Assembly: GCF_014641635.1 (NCBI RefSeq)
Contig: NZ_BMIC01000010.1
Coordinates: 1-34,713, forward strand
Origin: Aquaticitalea lipolytica
GTDB lineage: Bacteria; Bacteroidota; Bacteroidia; Flavobacteriales; Flavobacteriaceae
Direction of reading: 5' to 3'
DNA: 34,713 bases
Both the position numbers and the translations under genes were made by a program. The notes under the pieces were generated by a model that was given only the letters and a program-made list of their open reading frames with translations, searched no databases and was not told the DNA's origin. This document shows positions 7,286-16,289 of this stretch, one piece after another (the first letter of the stretch is position 1; each line of letters begins with the position of its first letter).

Positions 7286-8065
7286 CTAAAATTTTAAATA
7301 ACTTACATTAAAGTTATGATTTAAAATATCATCTAAAACAACAACATCCCCATTTGTGAAAAATTGATTTTTGGTTTTAGTAGATGCTGTGTTTAAAAGG
7401 TTGTTTTGTTCTAAAATGGCCTTTGTTTGTTTTGCAACTGCCTCACCAGAATCAATAATTTTTACATTTTTAGGAAGCATATCTATTAATAAAGGCATTA
7501 AATAAGGGTAATGTGTACATCCTAAAACCAAATAATCAATATTAGCATCAATCATTGGCTTAAGATAAAGGCTTAATAAGCTCATCATTTCAGGACTATT
7601 TATTTTGCCATTCTCAATTAAATCAACAATGCCTTCACCAACTTGTTCAATAACGTTAATGCCATTACTATACAAATCTGTAGTGCGATGAAACAACTCG
7701 CTAGATAATGTGCCTTTTGTAGCCAAAATTCCAATAGCTTTTGTTTTAGTTTGTAAAGCAGCAGGCTTAATAGCTGGCTCTATACCAATAAAAGGAATAT
7801 TATAAGTTGCTCTTAAAATTTTAATAGCATTTGTAGTTGCTGTGTTACATGCAACTACAATAATCTTACAACCTTTATCAATAAGAAATTCGGTATTTTT
7901 TATACTTAATGATATAATTTCATCTTTTGTTTTGTTGCCATATGGCGCATTAAAACTATCAGCAAGATAAATAGTATGCTCGTTAGGTAAAAGTGCATGT
8001 ACTTCTTTAAAAATAGAAGTGCCACCAATTCCTGAATCGAAAATACCTATAGGTTGTTTACTCAT
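7286..8065 (-). CDS. murI: Glutamate racemase
   Basis: 259 residues. Converts L-glutamate to D-glutamate for peptidoglycan, in the cytoplasm. The two catalytic cysteines are present: Cys73 in VVACNTATTNA and Cys183 in LGCTHYPYL. The N-terminal PIGIFDSGIGG (Asp10/Ser11) and ADSFNAPYGNKT also match the family. It follows the ompH/skp pair on the same strand, separated by a terminator (8071-8105), so it may be partly uncoupled from the upstream envelope genes. Downstream it meets fold-back repeat copy B. Length and motifs are complete. Confidence 0.95.
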   Translation of the reverse strand: MSKQPIGIFDSGIGGTSIFKEVHALLPNEHTIYLADSFNAPYGNKTKDEIISLSIKNTEFLIDKGCKIIVVACNTATTNAIKILRATYNIPFIGIEPAIKPAALQTKTKAIGILATKGTLSSELFHRTTDLYSNGINVIEQVGEGIVDLIENGKINSPEMMSLLSLYLKPMIDANIDYLVLGCTHYPYLMPLLIDMLPKNVKIIDSGEAVAKQTKAILEQNNLLNTASTKTKNQFFTNGDVVVLDDILNHNFNVSYLKF

Positions 8066-8070
8066 ATTAC

Positions 8071-8105
8071 AAAAATAAAAAAAGCCACTTGTTAAAAAGT
8101 GGCTT
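8071..8105 (-). terminator. Rho-independent terminator after ompH
   Basis: A 9-bp stem (8082-8090 with 8097-8105, GCCACTT core) with a 6-base loop, followed on the minus strand by a T-rich run (8081 down to 8071). It lies 25 bases past the end of the small OmpH gene and just before the murI start. Confidence 0.85.
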
Positions 8106-8130
8106 CGTATAGTTTTTATTTAAAATTAAA

Positions 8131-8640
8131 TTAGAATCCTAATTCTTTTTTAACATCTGCCATTAGGTCTTTACCATCAGCTAATAATACACCAGATCCT
8201 TGAGTAGAATCTAATACATATTGAAAACCTTGAGCTTTAGCTACTTTTTGAATTGCAGCTTTAGCTTTATCAAAAATAGGTTTTAATAATTCACTTTCCT
8301 TTTTTTGAAGATCTTGTTGTGCTTGTCCTTGGTATTGACGAATACTTTGCTCCATTGTTTGTACTTCTTGAGCTCTTTTAGTATTCTCTTCTTCAGTTTT
8401 AGTATCAACTTCAGCTTGGTATTGCTTTAATTTATTTTGATACTCAGTTGCCATACCTTGAATTTCAGCTTCGTAAGTTTTAGAAAGTTTTTCTAACTCA
8501 GCTTTAGCTGTTTTCATTTGCGGCATAGCTTCAATTAATTCGTTTGTATTAATATGAGCAATTTTACTTTGTGCATTTGAAAAACTTGTAGCTCCAATAA
8601 AAAGTAAGGCTGCAAATAAAAGGGTTTTAAATTGTTTCAT
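8131..8640 (-). CDS. OmpH/Skp family periplasmic chaperone (short paralogue)
   Basis: 169 residues, the usual Skp length. Signal peptide 1-23 (ending SNAQ), then the conserved SKIAHINTNELIEAMPQMKTAKAELEKL start. A long coiled coil at about 45-115 is rich in K/E/Q and forms the tentacles of the Skp trimer. The closing beta core includes ILLADGKDLM-like strands (FQYVLDSTQGSGVLLADG). It would hold unfolded outer-membrane proteins on their way to BamA, which is encoded upstream in the same direction. It sits 39 bases after its larger paralogue and ends the run before a terminator. Confidence 0.92.
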   Translation of the reverse strand: MKQFKTLLFAALLFIGATSFSNAQSKIAHINTNELIEAMPQMKTAKAELEKLSKTYEAEIQGMATEYQNKLKQYQAEVDTKTEEENTKRAQEVQTMEQSIRQYQGQAQQDLQKKESELLKPIFDKAKAAIQKVAKAQGFQYVLDSTQGSGVLLADGKDLMADVKKELGF

Positions 8641-8679
8641 TTTTAAAATTGTGTTACGTGTTATAATTATTAATTGTTT

Positions 8680-9705
8680 TTAGTTATTATTTGGTACAGA
8701 ATCAGTTTTTTTGTTCTGTTCTTCTCGTTCTTCTTTTGCTTTTTTTCTGTCTTCTAGTATTTTTTTCTTTCTTGCTTCTAGCTCTTTTTTGCGAGCTTCT
8801 CTATCAGCTATTTTTTGTTGTTTTTTTTCTTCCAGAATTTCTTCTGGAGTTTTTTTGTCGTTACCAGTTCCTTTGGCAGCAGTATCAGTTTTTTGTTTGT
8901 TTGTTGTTGTACTGTCTGTAGGAGTGTTTTTATTTTCTCGTTCTTCTTTAGCTTTGGCTCTATCTTCAATTATTTTTTGACGTCTTGCTTCTGCAGCACT
9001 TTTTAAAGAATCTCTTGTTTTTTGCTGTGCTTCTTGACGATCTCTAATTGCTTTTTCTCGTTCTGCTTTCTTATCTTCTAAAGCTTTTTGTCTTGCATCT
9101 AATTCTTCATTTATTACAGGGACAACATCTTCTTTTTCAGCTTCTCTACGCTCTGCTTTAGTTTGTGCCTGTGTACGCTTAGATGATCTTGTAATACTTC
9201 TTAAAACCAATTCACTTATATCAAATCGTTCAGCTGAATACAGCATTACAACATCAGCAGATTTGTCAAATATAAAATCATATTGTTTGTTTCCTGCTAT
9301 TTCTTGCACAGCTGCAAAAATTTGATCTTGTATAGGTTGTATTAATTGTTTCTTTTGAATCATTAAATCACCATTCGGACCAAAACGTTTTTGTTGATAG
9401 TCTAAAATTTCTGCTTCTTCAAATGTTATATCTTCAAGACGTTCTTCGTACAACTCTTTTGTTAAAAGAACTCTTTCACTATTGAGTTGTTTTTTCTTTG
9501 TATCTATTACTGTTAAACGCTGATCTATTTCAGATTTCCATTCTTGAACTTTTTTATCTAATTGAGCTGTTGCTTCTTGATATTCAGGAACATTTTGTAA
9601 AATATATTCAGTGTCTATATAGCCAATTCTTACACCTCGTTGAGCGTTAGCAACTAAGCTTGATAGACCTATCATCACCATTAAAAAAAGAACTTTATAT
9701 TTCAT
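8680..9705 (-). CDS. OmpH/Skp family chaperone with long charged C-terminal extension
   Basis: 341 residues, about twice the normal Skp length. Signal peptide 1-21 (VANAQ), then RVGIGY-like start RGVRIGYIDTEYILQNVPEYQEA, and a coiled coil to about 140. The Skp core ends near residue 172. Residues 175-341 form a highly charged K/R/E/Q tail, predicted helical and partly low-complexity. It contains a 26-residue unit repeated at 240-265 and 311-336 (EDR.KAKEERE.. core) around a Thr/Lys-rich linker. The gene follows bamA and precedes the short Skp paralogue. What the tail binds is unknown; contact with the envelope or peptidoglycan is only a guess. Antisense open frames here are by-products of the biased composition. 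Confidence 0.9.
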   Translation of the reverse strand: MKYKVLFLMVMIGLSSLVANAQRGVRIGYIDTEYILQNVPEYQEATAQLDKKVQEWKSEIDQRLTVIDTKKKQLNSERVLLTKELYEERLEDITFEEAEILDYQQKRFGPNGDLMIQKKQLIQPIQDQIFAAVQEIAGNKQYDFIFDKSADVVMLYSAERFDISELVLRSITRSSKRTQAQTKAERREAEKEDVVPVINEELDARQKALEDKKAEREKAIRDRQEAQQKTRDSLKSAAEARRQKIIEDRAKAKEERENKNTPTDSTTTNKQKTDTAAKGTGNDKKTPEEILEEKKQQKIADREARKKELEARKKKILEDRKKAKEEREEQNKKTDSVPNNN

Positions 9706-9871
9706 CTGTTTATAGTTTTATGATTTATTGGTATAAATTCTAAAAATGACAGATGTAATTTAAGATTCTGCCTTTAGAGTTATTATTTTTCAAATTAACG
9801 AAATAAATTCTAAAAAATTTTAACACTAGGGCTAAATCATTAAAGATACATTAGAAAATATCGTGCCAAAG

Positions 9872-12454
9872 TTAAAATTGTTGACCAATAATAAAGTGTG
9901 TCTCCCAACCGTTTTTAACAGTTTGTCCTGGCAACGCATCAAATCCGTGACCAAAATCAATACCTAATAAACCAAATGCAGGCATAAAAATTCTAAGTCC
10001 TAAACCAGCAGAGCGATTAATTGTAAACGGGTTATAGTCTCTAAAGTTATCAAAAGAGGCACCTCCTTCAATAAAACCTAATGCATAAATTTTTGCAGAC
10101 TGCCCTAAAGTTATTGGGTAACGTAACTCTAATGAAAACTTGTTGTAGATAGTACCACCATCTTGAGAAGATAATGATTGATTTGGATAACCTCTTAAGG
10201 CTATTGACTCTCTCCCATCTAATGAGTAGTTACCTAAACCATCTCCACCAACAAAGAAACGTTCAAAAGGAATAACACCTCTGTCATTATTATAAGCACC
10301 TAAGAAACCAAATTCTAATCCTGATTTAATAACTAGCTTATCTACTATTCTTGTATACCAATCAGCTTTAAATTTCACTTTGTAAAATTCTAACCATTTG
10401 TAACGCTCTTGGTCTATTTCACCCATTCTTTTAAAATCGTCTGTGTCTGTTGGGTCTAATGCATCTCTTTCTTCATTTAAAGCTTTATAGTCAATACTGT
10501 TTAATAAAGAATAAGGTAGAGATAACTTAGCTGATACAGAAAAATTAGAACCTCCCATTGGATAAATTGGATCTGTAAAAGTGTTGTTTCTACTTAAGCC
10601 TATTGTATATGAAAGGTTATTAGAATATCCGTTTCCGAATGTAAATAAACCTGTGTTATAATTTTTTAAGTTATAATGTTGGAAACTTACAGCTTGAGAT
10701 AATGTAAAATAATCATCAGGAACAGATAAACGTTTTGCTAATCCTACAGAAATACCTGTAATGTTAAAGCGTTTGCTTTTATCAGCATCTCTTGTTATAG
10801 GATTGTATAAAAACTGTTTAGTATGAGATAATGATGTTGATAATTGAACAGGTCTTTTTCCACCTAACCAAGGTTCAGTAAATGAAAAGCTATATGTTTG
10901 ATAAAAACGACTTGCTTGTAAACGTAAAGCTAAACTTTGTCCATCACCAGATGGTACAGGTTTGTATGCTTCTTTTTTAAAAATATCTTTAATTGCAAAG
11001 TTGTTAAACGATAATCCTAATGTACCAATGAAACCACCACCACCATAACCACCTTGTAGTTCTATTTGGCTAGCTCCTCTTTCTACTACAGAGTACTCCA
11101 TATCTAAAGTACCATCGTTAGGGTTAGGGTTTTTAAAGTTTGGCGTTAATAATTGAGCATCAAAAAATCCTAACTGACCAAGCTCTCTAATGGTACGTAT
11201 AACATCTAATTTACTATATAGTTGACCAGGTCGAGTTCTTAATTCTCTGTAAATAACGTGGTCATTTGTTTTGTCGTTTCCTACTACTGTTACATTATTA
11301 AAATAAGCTGGCTTACCTTCAGATATTCTAATTTCCATATCAATAACATTGCCATCTGCACTTACTTCAACAGGATTTATTGACGAAAACAGATAACCAC
11401 TGTTTTGATATAAATTGGTTAAATCGTCAGCGTCTGGTTTTGAATCATCAGCAATTCTCTTTTTAAGTTCAACACCATTATAGGTTTCGCCTTCTTTTAT
11501 TCTTAATACGGAGTTTAATTGTTGGTCTGTGTATACACTATTACCAACAAATGTTATTTTACCAAAAGTGTATTTTTCTCCTTCTTCAAGATTAATGTTA
11601 ATAGAAATTGTATTATCATTATTAGTTATAATAGAATCTGAAATTATACGAGCGTCTCTATATCCATTCTCCTTATACTTATCAATAATACTTACTAAGT
11701 CCTCTTTGTAATCGTCTTTAATATATTTTGAACGTTTAAGTAAACGAATTGGGTTTTTCTGCTTCGTATTTTTCATTGCTTTACGAAGCTTTTTATCACT
11801 TATTTTATCATTGCCATTAAAGGCTATTTTTTCAACTTTTACCTTATTCTCTTTATCAATATTAATAATCATATTAACTCGACTTTTTTGTATTGAGTCA
11901 ACTACTTCTGTAGTGTTAATAGTTACTTTGGTATTATAAAAACCTTCTTTTCTGTACTTATTTGTAAGGTAGTTTTGTGTTGTAGCCAATAGGTTTTGAG
12001 TTACTTTAACTCCTTTTGTCAGTTTATTGTCTTTAATTAACGTTTCAGTCTTTGATTTTTTAACGCCTTTTATTGTTACCTCATTAAGTTCAGGAAGATC
12101 TACAAGAACAATTTCTAAATATGCTGTATCGCCTTCAGTTTTTACTAGGTAAATATCAATACTACTAAATAAATTAGATTTCCATAATTTCTTTAATGCA
12201 TTACTAATAGTTTCTCCTGGAATTGTAATTTCTTCACCTTTTCTTAAGCCAGAATAGGTTACTACTGTTTGTGGGCTAAATGTAGTATTACCAGTGACTG
12301 TTATGTCACCTAAAACATATTTTTTCCCGTTATTAAATTCAATGTCCTGTGCTATTGCTGTACTAGAAAAGATAAAAAATAGTGCAATAAAAAATGTGCT
12401 GATGTTAGTTTTCAAAAGTATTTTGTTAGCTAAGTTGTTCACTTGTTTTTCCAA
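9872..12454 (-). CDS. bamA: BamA outer-membrane protein assembly factor
   Basis: 860 residues. Signal peptide up to about residue 35 (IFSSTAIAQ), then five POTRA-type units at about 45-450 (recurring patterns such as GNTTFSPQTVVTYSGLRKGE, GNDKISDKKLRKAM, GNSVYTDQQLNSVLRI and GNDKTNDHVIYRELRTRPG). A 16-strand barrel follows, with the VGGDGLGNYSLDGRESIALRGY region resembling the VRGF/Y loop, and a terminal Phe (GQQF). It inserts beta-barrel proteins into the outer membrane. The ATG at 12454 overlaps the end of uppS by 29 bases. An in-frame TTG at 12415 (residue 14) would remove the overlap and give a more compact signal peptide, so the exact start is uncertain. Two Skp genes follow. Confidence 0.95.
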   Translation of the reverse strand: MEKQVNNLANKILLKTNISTFFIALFFIFSSTAIAQDIEFNNGKKYVLGDITVTGNTTFSPQTVVTYSGLRKGEEITIPGETISNALKKLWKSNLFSSIDIYLVKTEGDTAYLEIVLVDLPELNEVTIKGVKKSKTETLIKDNKLTKGVKVTQNLLATTQNYLTNKYRKEGFYNTKVTINTTEVVDSIQKSRVNMIINIDKENKVKVEKIAFNGNDKISDKKLRKAMKNTKQKNPIRLLKRSKYIKDDYKEDLVSIIDKYKENGYRDARIISDSIITNNDNTISININLEEGEKYTFGKITFVGNSVYTDQQLNSVLRIKEGETYNGVELKKRIADDSKPDADDLTNLYQNSGYLFSSINPVEVSADGNVIDMEIRISEGKPAYFNNVTVVGNDKTNDHVIYRELRTRPGQLYSKLDVIRTIRELGQLGFFDAQLLTPNFKNPNPNDGTLDMEYSVVERGASQIELQGGYGGGGFIGTLGLSFNNFAIKDIFKKEAYKPVPSGDGQSLALRLQASRFYQTYSFSFTEPWLGGKRPVQLSTSLSHTKQFLYNPITRDADKSKRFNITGISVGLAKRLSVPDDYFTLSQAVSFQHYNLKNYNTGLFTFGNGYSNNLSYTIGLSRNNTFTDPIYPMGGSNFSVSAKLSLPYSLLNSIDYKALNEERDALDPTDTDDFKRMGEIDQERYKWLEFYKVKFKADWYTRIVDKLVIKSGLEFGFLGAYNNDRGVIPFERFFVGGDGLGNYSLDGRESIALRGYPNQSLSSQDGGTIYNKFSLELRYPITLGQSAKIYALGFIEGGASFDNFRDYNPFTINRSAGLGLRIFMPAFGLLGIDFGHGFDALPGQTVKNGWETHFIIGQQF

Positions 12455-13166
12455 ATCGTCTTTCTCTGCTTTGATAATTAATCAAGGCATCGTATAAATC
12501 TTGTTTTTTAAAATCTGGCCAAAGTATATTTGTAAAGTATAATTCGGCATAAGCTATTTGCCATAAAAGGAAATTGCTTATTCTTTGTTCTCCACTTGTT
12601 CGTATCAACAAATCGACATCTGGCAAATTTTGCGTGTAAAGATGCTTATTTATAATGGATTCGTCAATAGATTCAGTAGAAATTATATTATTTTTAACTT
12701 TATTACTTAATTCTTTCACAACATTTATAAGCTCCTCTCGTGAGCCATAGCTTAGTGCAAGAGTTAAAGTCATTCTGTTGTTTGTCTTGGTTTTTTCAAT
12801 TACATCAAGAAGTTCTTCTTTTGCTTTTTTTGGCAAATCGTTAAGATTCCCTATTGCTAAAAGTTTAATGTTATTGTCTTGAAGAGTTTTTATTTCTTTT
12901 TTCAAAGATTTTACTAAAAGCTTCATTAATGTTTGAACTTCAATTTTTGGTCTGTTCCAATTTTCTGTTGAAAACGCGTAAAGCGTTAAATGCTTTATTC
13001 CAATTTCTGCACTTGCTTCAACAACCTCACGAACAGCTTTTGTTCCGTTCTCATGACCAATAACTCTTAATAAACCTTGATTTTTAGCCCAACGACCATT
13101 GCCATCCATAATTATTGCAAGATGGTTGGGTAATTTGCCTTTAAGTATTTGATCTTTAGTATTCAT
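12426..13166 (-). CDS. uppS: Isoprenyl transferase (undecaprenyl diphosphate synthase)
   Basis: 246 residues, the normal length. It condenses isopentenyl diphosphate onto farnesyl diphosphate to give the C55 lipid carrier for cell-wall synthesis. The signature HLAIIMDGNGRWAK with catalytic Asp21 is present, as are TLYAFSTENWNRP, the RTSGEQRISNFLLWQ motif and the closing RERRFG. The ATG directly abuts the DUF6089 stop codon, and the 3' end overlaps bamA, so the genes are probably translated from one message. This order (nadK, DUF6089, uppS, bamA, ompH) is common in Bacteroidota. Confidence 0.96.
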   Translation of the reverse strand: MNTKDQILKGKLPNHLAIIMDGNGRWAKNQGLLRVIGHENGTKAVREVVEASAEIGIKHLTLYAFSTENWNRPKIEVQTLMKLLVKSLKKEIKTLQDNNIKLLAIGNLNDLPKKAKEELLDVIEKTKTNNRMTLTLALSYGSREELINVVKELSNKVKNNIISTESIDESIINKHLYTQNLPDVDLLIRTSGEQRISNFLLWQIAYAELYFTNILWPDFKKQDLYDALINYQSRERRFGKTSEQLS

Positions 13167-13856
13167 TTAATAATTACAGTAGCATGGTTTTTGTCCAAAA
13201 GTATAAGTTAATGTTATACCTGTAAATGTATACCAATCATTACTATTTATATTTCCAAAGCTAAATTGTTCTCTTTCTGGTGCATCTGGTACACTACCAT
13301 CTATTCCATCAGTAAAGGTATAACGAGTGCCGACTTCTAATGCTAATATAATATGATTAGTAACAGTTGTTTTAAAGCCAATTACCATTGGAATTCCATA
13401 AGCCCAACTAAATGAGTTTTCTGAAGTTAATTCACCGTTTTGGTTAAAGAATAAATTCTCATGACGTGCTGCTGTTATTCCAGAATATAAATATGGAGTT
13501 GCTTTAATACCATCGCCATGCAAATTAAAATCAAAAAATGTAAACTCCATTCCAGCTGAAACTTCTAACAAATTACTATCAAATTTATAATTTCTCTCTT
13601 TTCTTCTTGGGTCACTAGATTTACTATCGTCTCCAACTAAATCTGCATAAATCACAGAAACTCTCCACGCATGTCTTGGACTGCGATTCCATTTTAATAT
13701 TGCTCCTAAAGCAGGACTATTAGGTGAGATATATGTTGTTGAACCTACATCTCCAATAAAATTACTTCCACCACCAAAAACGCCAATTTCGTAAATTTGA
13801 GATTGGCTTGTTTGTGAAAATAAAACACTAAATAAAACTATGGTTAAATACCTCAT
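13167..13856 (-). CDS. DUF6089 family outer-membrane beta-barrel-like protein
   Basis: 229 residues with a signal peptide (1-19, ending SQSQ). The mature start IYEIGVFGGGSNFIGDVG and the block RHAWRVSVIYADLVGDD are typical of DUF6089 proteins found beside uppS in Bacteroidota. Alternating hydrophobic strands to the last residues (YTFTGITLTYTFG) fit a small eight-stranded outer-membrane barrel; a terminal CYC pair is notable. Its function is unknown; location next to uppS and bamA suggests an envelope role. A TATATTTG box (13874-13881, minus strand), 17 bases before the ATG, matches the Bacteroidota -7 element, but I find no matching -33 element. Confidence 0.85.
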   Translation of the reverse strand: MRYLTIVLFSVLFSQTSQSQIYEIGVFGGGSNFIGDVGSTTYISPNSPALGAILKWNRSPRHAWRVSVIYADLVGDDSKSSDPRRKERNYKFDSNLLEVSAGMEFTFFDFNLHGDGIKATPYLYSGITAARHENLFFNQNGELTSENSFSWAYGIPMVIGFKTTVTNHIILALEVGTRYTFTDGIDGSVPDAPEREQFSFGNINSNDWYTFTGITLTYTFGQKPCYCNY

Positions 13857-13955
13857 AAAATTTTAAAAGTTTGCAAATATAATAAATATGATTTGCCTAT
13901 GGTAATTTGTGGCAAATAGTATTACAGATAAACAGTATTTATAAGGTTTTATTGT

Positions 13956-14825
13956 TTAATTGCGCTTATCTTCTCCCCAAAGTAGTTTTTTTCGAAGTGT
14001 ATCAATAAAGCTTTCACTTAACAATTCGACCATTCTAATTTTAAATGGAGCTTTTTTTATAGTTACAATTGTATCATTGCTTAATGTCGCAATTCTTGAA
14101 TCTAAAGAAATTAGATATTGGTCTTCTCTACCATCAACTTTTAATTGTATTTCTGTATTGTCTGGAATAACTAAAGGCCTTGCGCTTAAATTATGTGGCG
14201 CAATAGGTGTTAGAACAAGACTATCTGCATCTGGTGAAATTACTGGGCCACCACAACTTAAAGAATACCCTGTTGAACCAGTTGGTGTAGATATAATGAG
14301 GCCATCTGCCCAATATGATGTAAGATATTCAGCATTTAAATGCGTTTCAACCTTAATCATAGAAGTAGTATTTTTTCTGCTTACTGCTATTTCATTTAGG
14401 GCAAAATCAGTTTCAATTATAGTTTTGTTTTTTGGGCTTGTTTCAATACTAAGTAATGTACGTTCAGAAATTTTATATCGCTTTTCTAATATCTCATTAA
14501 TTGCTTCAGTGATATCATCTGTTTGTATAGTTGCTAAAAACCCTAAACGACCAGTATTAATACCAACTATTGGAATTGCTAAATCTCTAACAAAAGTCAC
14601 AGCTCTTAATATTGTACCATCACCTCCAATACTAATTAATAAATCATAAGAATTATCTAATTCAGTAAATGTTTTAAAGTCCCCTAAATTTTTATGTTTA
14701 ACCATTTTAGAAAAATCTTTTTCTAAAGAGACTTCTAATTTTTTTTCAATAAAAATATCTAAAAGAGTATCTATACTCGATTGAGTGTTTGAGTGATAAA
14801 ATTGACCGTAAATAGCTATTTTCAT
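13956..14825 (-). CDS. nadK: NAD kinase
   Basis: 289 residues. Phosphorylates NAD to NADP in the cytoplasm. The GGDG motif (67-70, catalytic Asp69 in ISIGGDGTILRA) and the second motif STPTGSTGYSLSCGGP are intact, together with the ALNEIAVSR nucleotide-binding stretch. The ATG lies four bases after the CBS-domain gene stop, indicating coupled translation. A 229-residue open frame antisense to it has no recognisable content. About 100 bases separate it from the DUF6089 gene, so the downstream genes may have their own promoter. Confidence 0.96.
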   Translation of the reverse strand: MKIAIYGQFYHSNTQSSIDTLLDIFIEKKLEVSLEKDFSKMVKHKNLGDFKTFTELDNSYDLLISIGGDGTILRAVTFVRDLAIPIVGINTGRLGFLATIQTDDITEAINEILEKRYKISERTLLSIETSPKNKTIIETDFALNEIAVSRKNTTSMIKVETHLNAEYLTSYWADGLIISTPTGSTGYSLSCGGPVISPDADSLVLTPIAPHNLSARPLVIPDNTEIQLKVDGREDQYLISLDSRIATLSNDTIVTIKKAPFKIRMVELLSESFIDTLRKKLLWGEDKRN

Positions 14826-14829
14826 GTAA

Positions 14830-15486
14830 TTATATATCTAGATATTTTCTTAAGTATTCAGAGCGTTCTTTAAGACTCTCGATATAAGTATCCTCTTCAT
14901 GACCTGAAACTATATTGTAGTTGTATCTTCTAAAAGTTTGAATAACATCATTCAATCCAGAATTACCTATTTTTAAAGTAATTTGTACAACATCACTTTC
15001 CATTTTAGATACAAATGCACCTAATATTTTTGCATCATTAGATTCAACAATTTGGCTAATTTCACTAAAAGAATAATCTTGTATTCCTTTCTCTACTATT
15101 AACACACCACCTGGTTCGCCAAAAAAAGGAGTTTCATTGAAAAGACTAATTATATCGTTAAGTTCATAATAACCTAAATAAGTATTCTTTTCACTTAAAA
15201 CAGGCATGATGTTGCACGAATTTTGTGCAAAAGTTTCAAGCACATCTAACCAAGTAGTATAAGATCTAACGTAAAAACCTTCAATAGCGTAGTTACAATC
15301 TTTTATTGAAATATTACCCTCAAAACAATGTGCATCTGTTTCTGAAATGCAACCTAAATAAACGCCTTCATTTTCTATAGGAATATGAGAATAGGTAAGT
15401 TCATTAAACATCATTTTTAAATCACTTATTTTATCATTAATGTTAAGTGGTTTTATATCGTTTATTATATATTGTTGAAGTGGCAT
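14830..15486 (-). CDS. AcuB-like protein with paired CBS domains and an ACT-like C-terminus
   Basis: 218 residues. Two CBS units are visible: residues about 5-60 (IKPLNINDKISDLKMMFNELTYSHIPI..GVYLGCISE) and about 70-125 (RSYTTWLDVLETFAQNSCNIMPVLSE..YLGYYELNDI). Residues about 135-205 (GGVLIVEKGI.. to RRYNYNIVSGH) resemble an ACT fold. CBS pairs bind adenosine nucleotides; with NAD kinase four bases downstream, sensing of an adenylate or NAD-type ligand is plausible but unproven. It is the first gene of its unit, facing pdxJ across an 83-base divergent gap. Confidence 0.85.
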   Translation of the reverse strand: MPLQQYIINDIKPLNINDKISDLKMMFNELTYSHIPIENEGVYLGCISETDAHCFEGNISIKDCNYAIEGFYVRSYTTWLDVLETFAQNSCNIMPVLSEKNTYLGYYELNDIISLFNETPFFGEPGGVLIVEKGIQDYSFSEISQIVESNDAKILGAFVSKMESDVVQITLKIGNSGLNDVIQTFRRYNYNIVSGHEEDTYIESLKERSEYLRKYLDI

Positions 15487-15569
15487 ATTGGTTTTATATC
15501 TAATGCAAAATAATTAAAAATAACTACAAAAAGCGTTATCTACTTTGTATTTTTGTTTGCTCAAAGTTA

Positions 15570-16289
15570 ATGTATATGACAAAATTAAGTGTAAATATTA
15601 ATAAGATAGCAACCTTACGTAATTCTAGAGGAGGTGATGTGCCTAATTTGGTGCAATTTGCAAAGGATGTTCAGAATTTTGGTGCTCAAGGTGTTACTAT
15701 TCATCCAAGACCAGACGAAAGACATATTAGATACAAAGATGTTTACGATTTAAAGCCTGTTGTTTATACTGAATATAATATAGAAGGCAATCCAATAAAA
15801 CAGTTTATAGATATGGTTTTAGAAGTAAAACCAACTCAGGTTACTTTAGTGCCAGATGCTGAAGATGCTATAACATCAAATGCTGGTTGGGATACAATTA
15901 AGCATAAAGATTTTTTAAAAGACGTTATTAAAGAATTTAAACAGAACGGAATTAGAACATCTATTTTTGTTGATCCAGATTTAAAACAAATAGAAGGAGC
16001 CAAAGCAACAGGTACAGACAGAATAGAGTTGTATACAGAGGCTTTTGCACACCATTATAATCTTGGTAATGAAATGGCTATAAAACCCTATACTGAGTGT
16101 GCTATTTTGGCAAGTTCATTAGGATTAGGTATTAACGCAGGCCATGATTTATCGTTAGATAATATTAAGTTTTTTAAAGATAATATTCCAGATCTTTTAG
16201 AAGTATCAATTGGTCATGCACTTATTTCAGAAAGCTTATATCTTGGCATAGAGAATGTTATTAATATGTATCTGCACAGATTAAAATAA
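15570..16289 (+). CDS. pdxJ: Pyridoxine 5'-phosphate synthase
   Basis: 239 residues. Catalyses the ring closure of deoxyxylulose phosphate with the aminoacetone phosphate product of PdxA, the last step of DXP-dependent vitamin B6 synthesis. Recognised by LSVNINKIATLRNSRGG, GVTIHPRPDERHI, CONSERVED-style blocks QVTLVPD, TSIFVDPD, RIELYTEAFA, GINAGHDL and SIGHALISE. Two possible starts are the ATG at 15570 and the ATG at 15576; the second gives the more usual MTKLSVN. TATTTTTG at 15548-15555 fits the -7 box, though a -33 box is not seen. Its stop overlaps the next ATG by one base. Confidence 0.95.
   Translation: MYMTKLSVNINKIATLRNSRGGDVPNLVQFAKDVQNFGAQGVTIHPRPDERHIRYKDVYDLKPVVYTEYNIEGNPIKQFIDMVLEVKPTQVTLVPDAEDAITSNAGWDTIKHKDFLKDVIKEFKQNGIRTSIFVDPDLKQIEGAKATGTDRIELYTEAFAHHYNLGNEMAIKPYTECAILASSLGLGINAGHDLSLDNIKFFKDNIPDLLEVSIGHALISESLYLGIENVINMYLHRLK

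Noticed and set aside
8691-9006. Three overlapping plus-strand frames rich in Phe, Leu and Ser
   Set aside because: They are antisense to the Lys/Glu-rich tail of the long Skp protein; complement of AAA/GAA codons gives TTT/TTC runs. Not genes.
13960-14649. 229-residue plus-strand open frame inside nadK
   Set aside because: It is fully antisense to a clear NAD kinase with intact motifs and shows no recognisable domain of its own.
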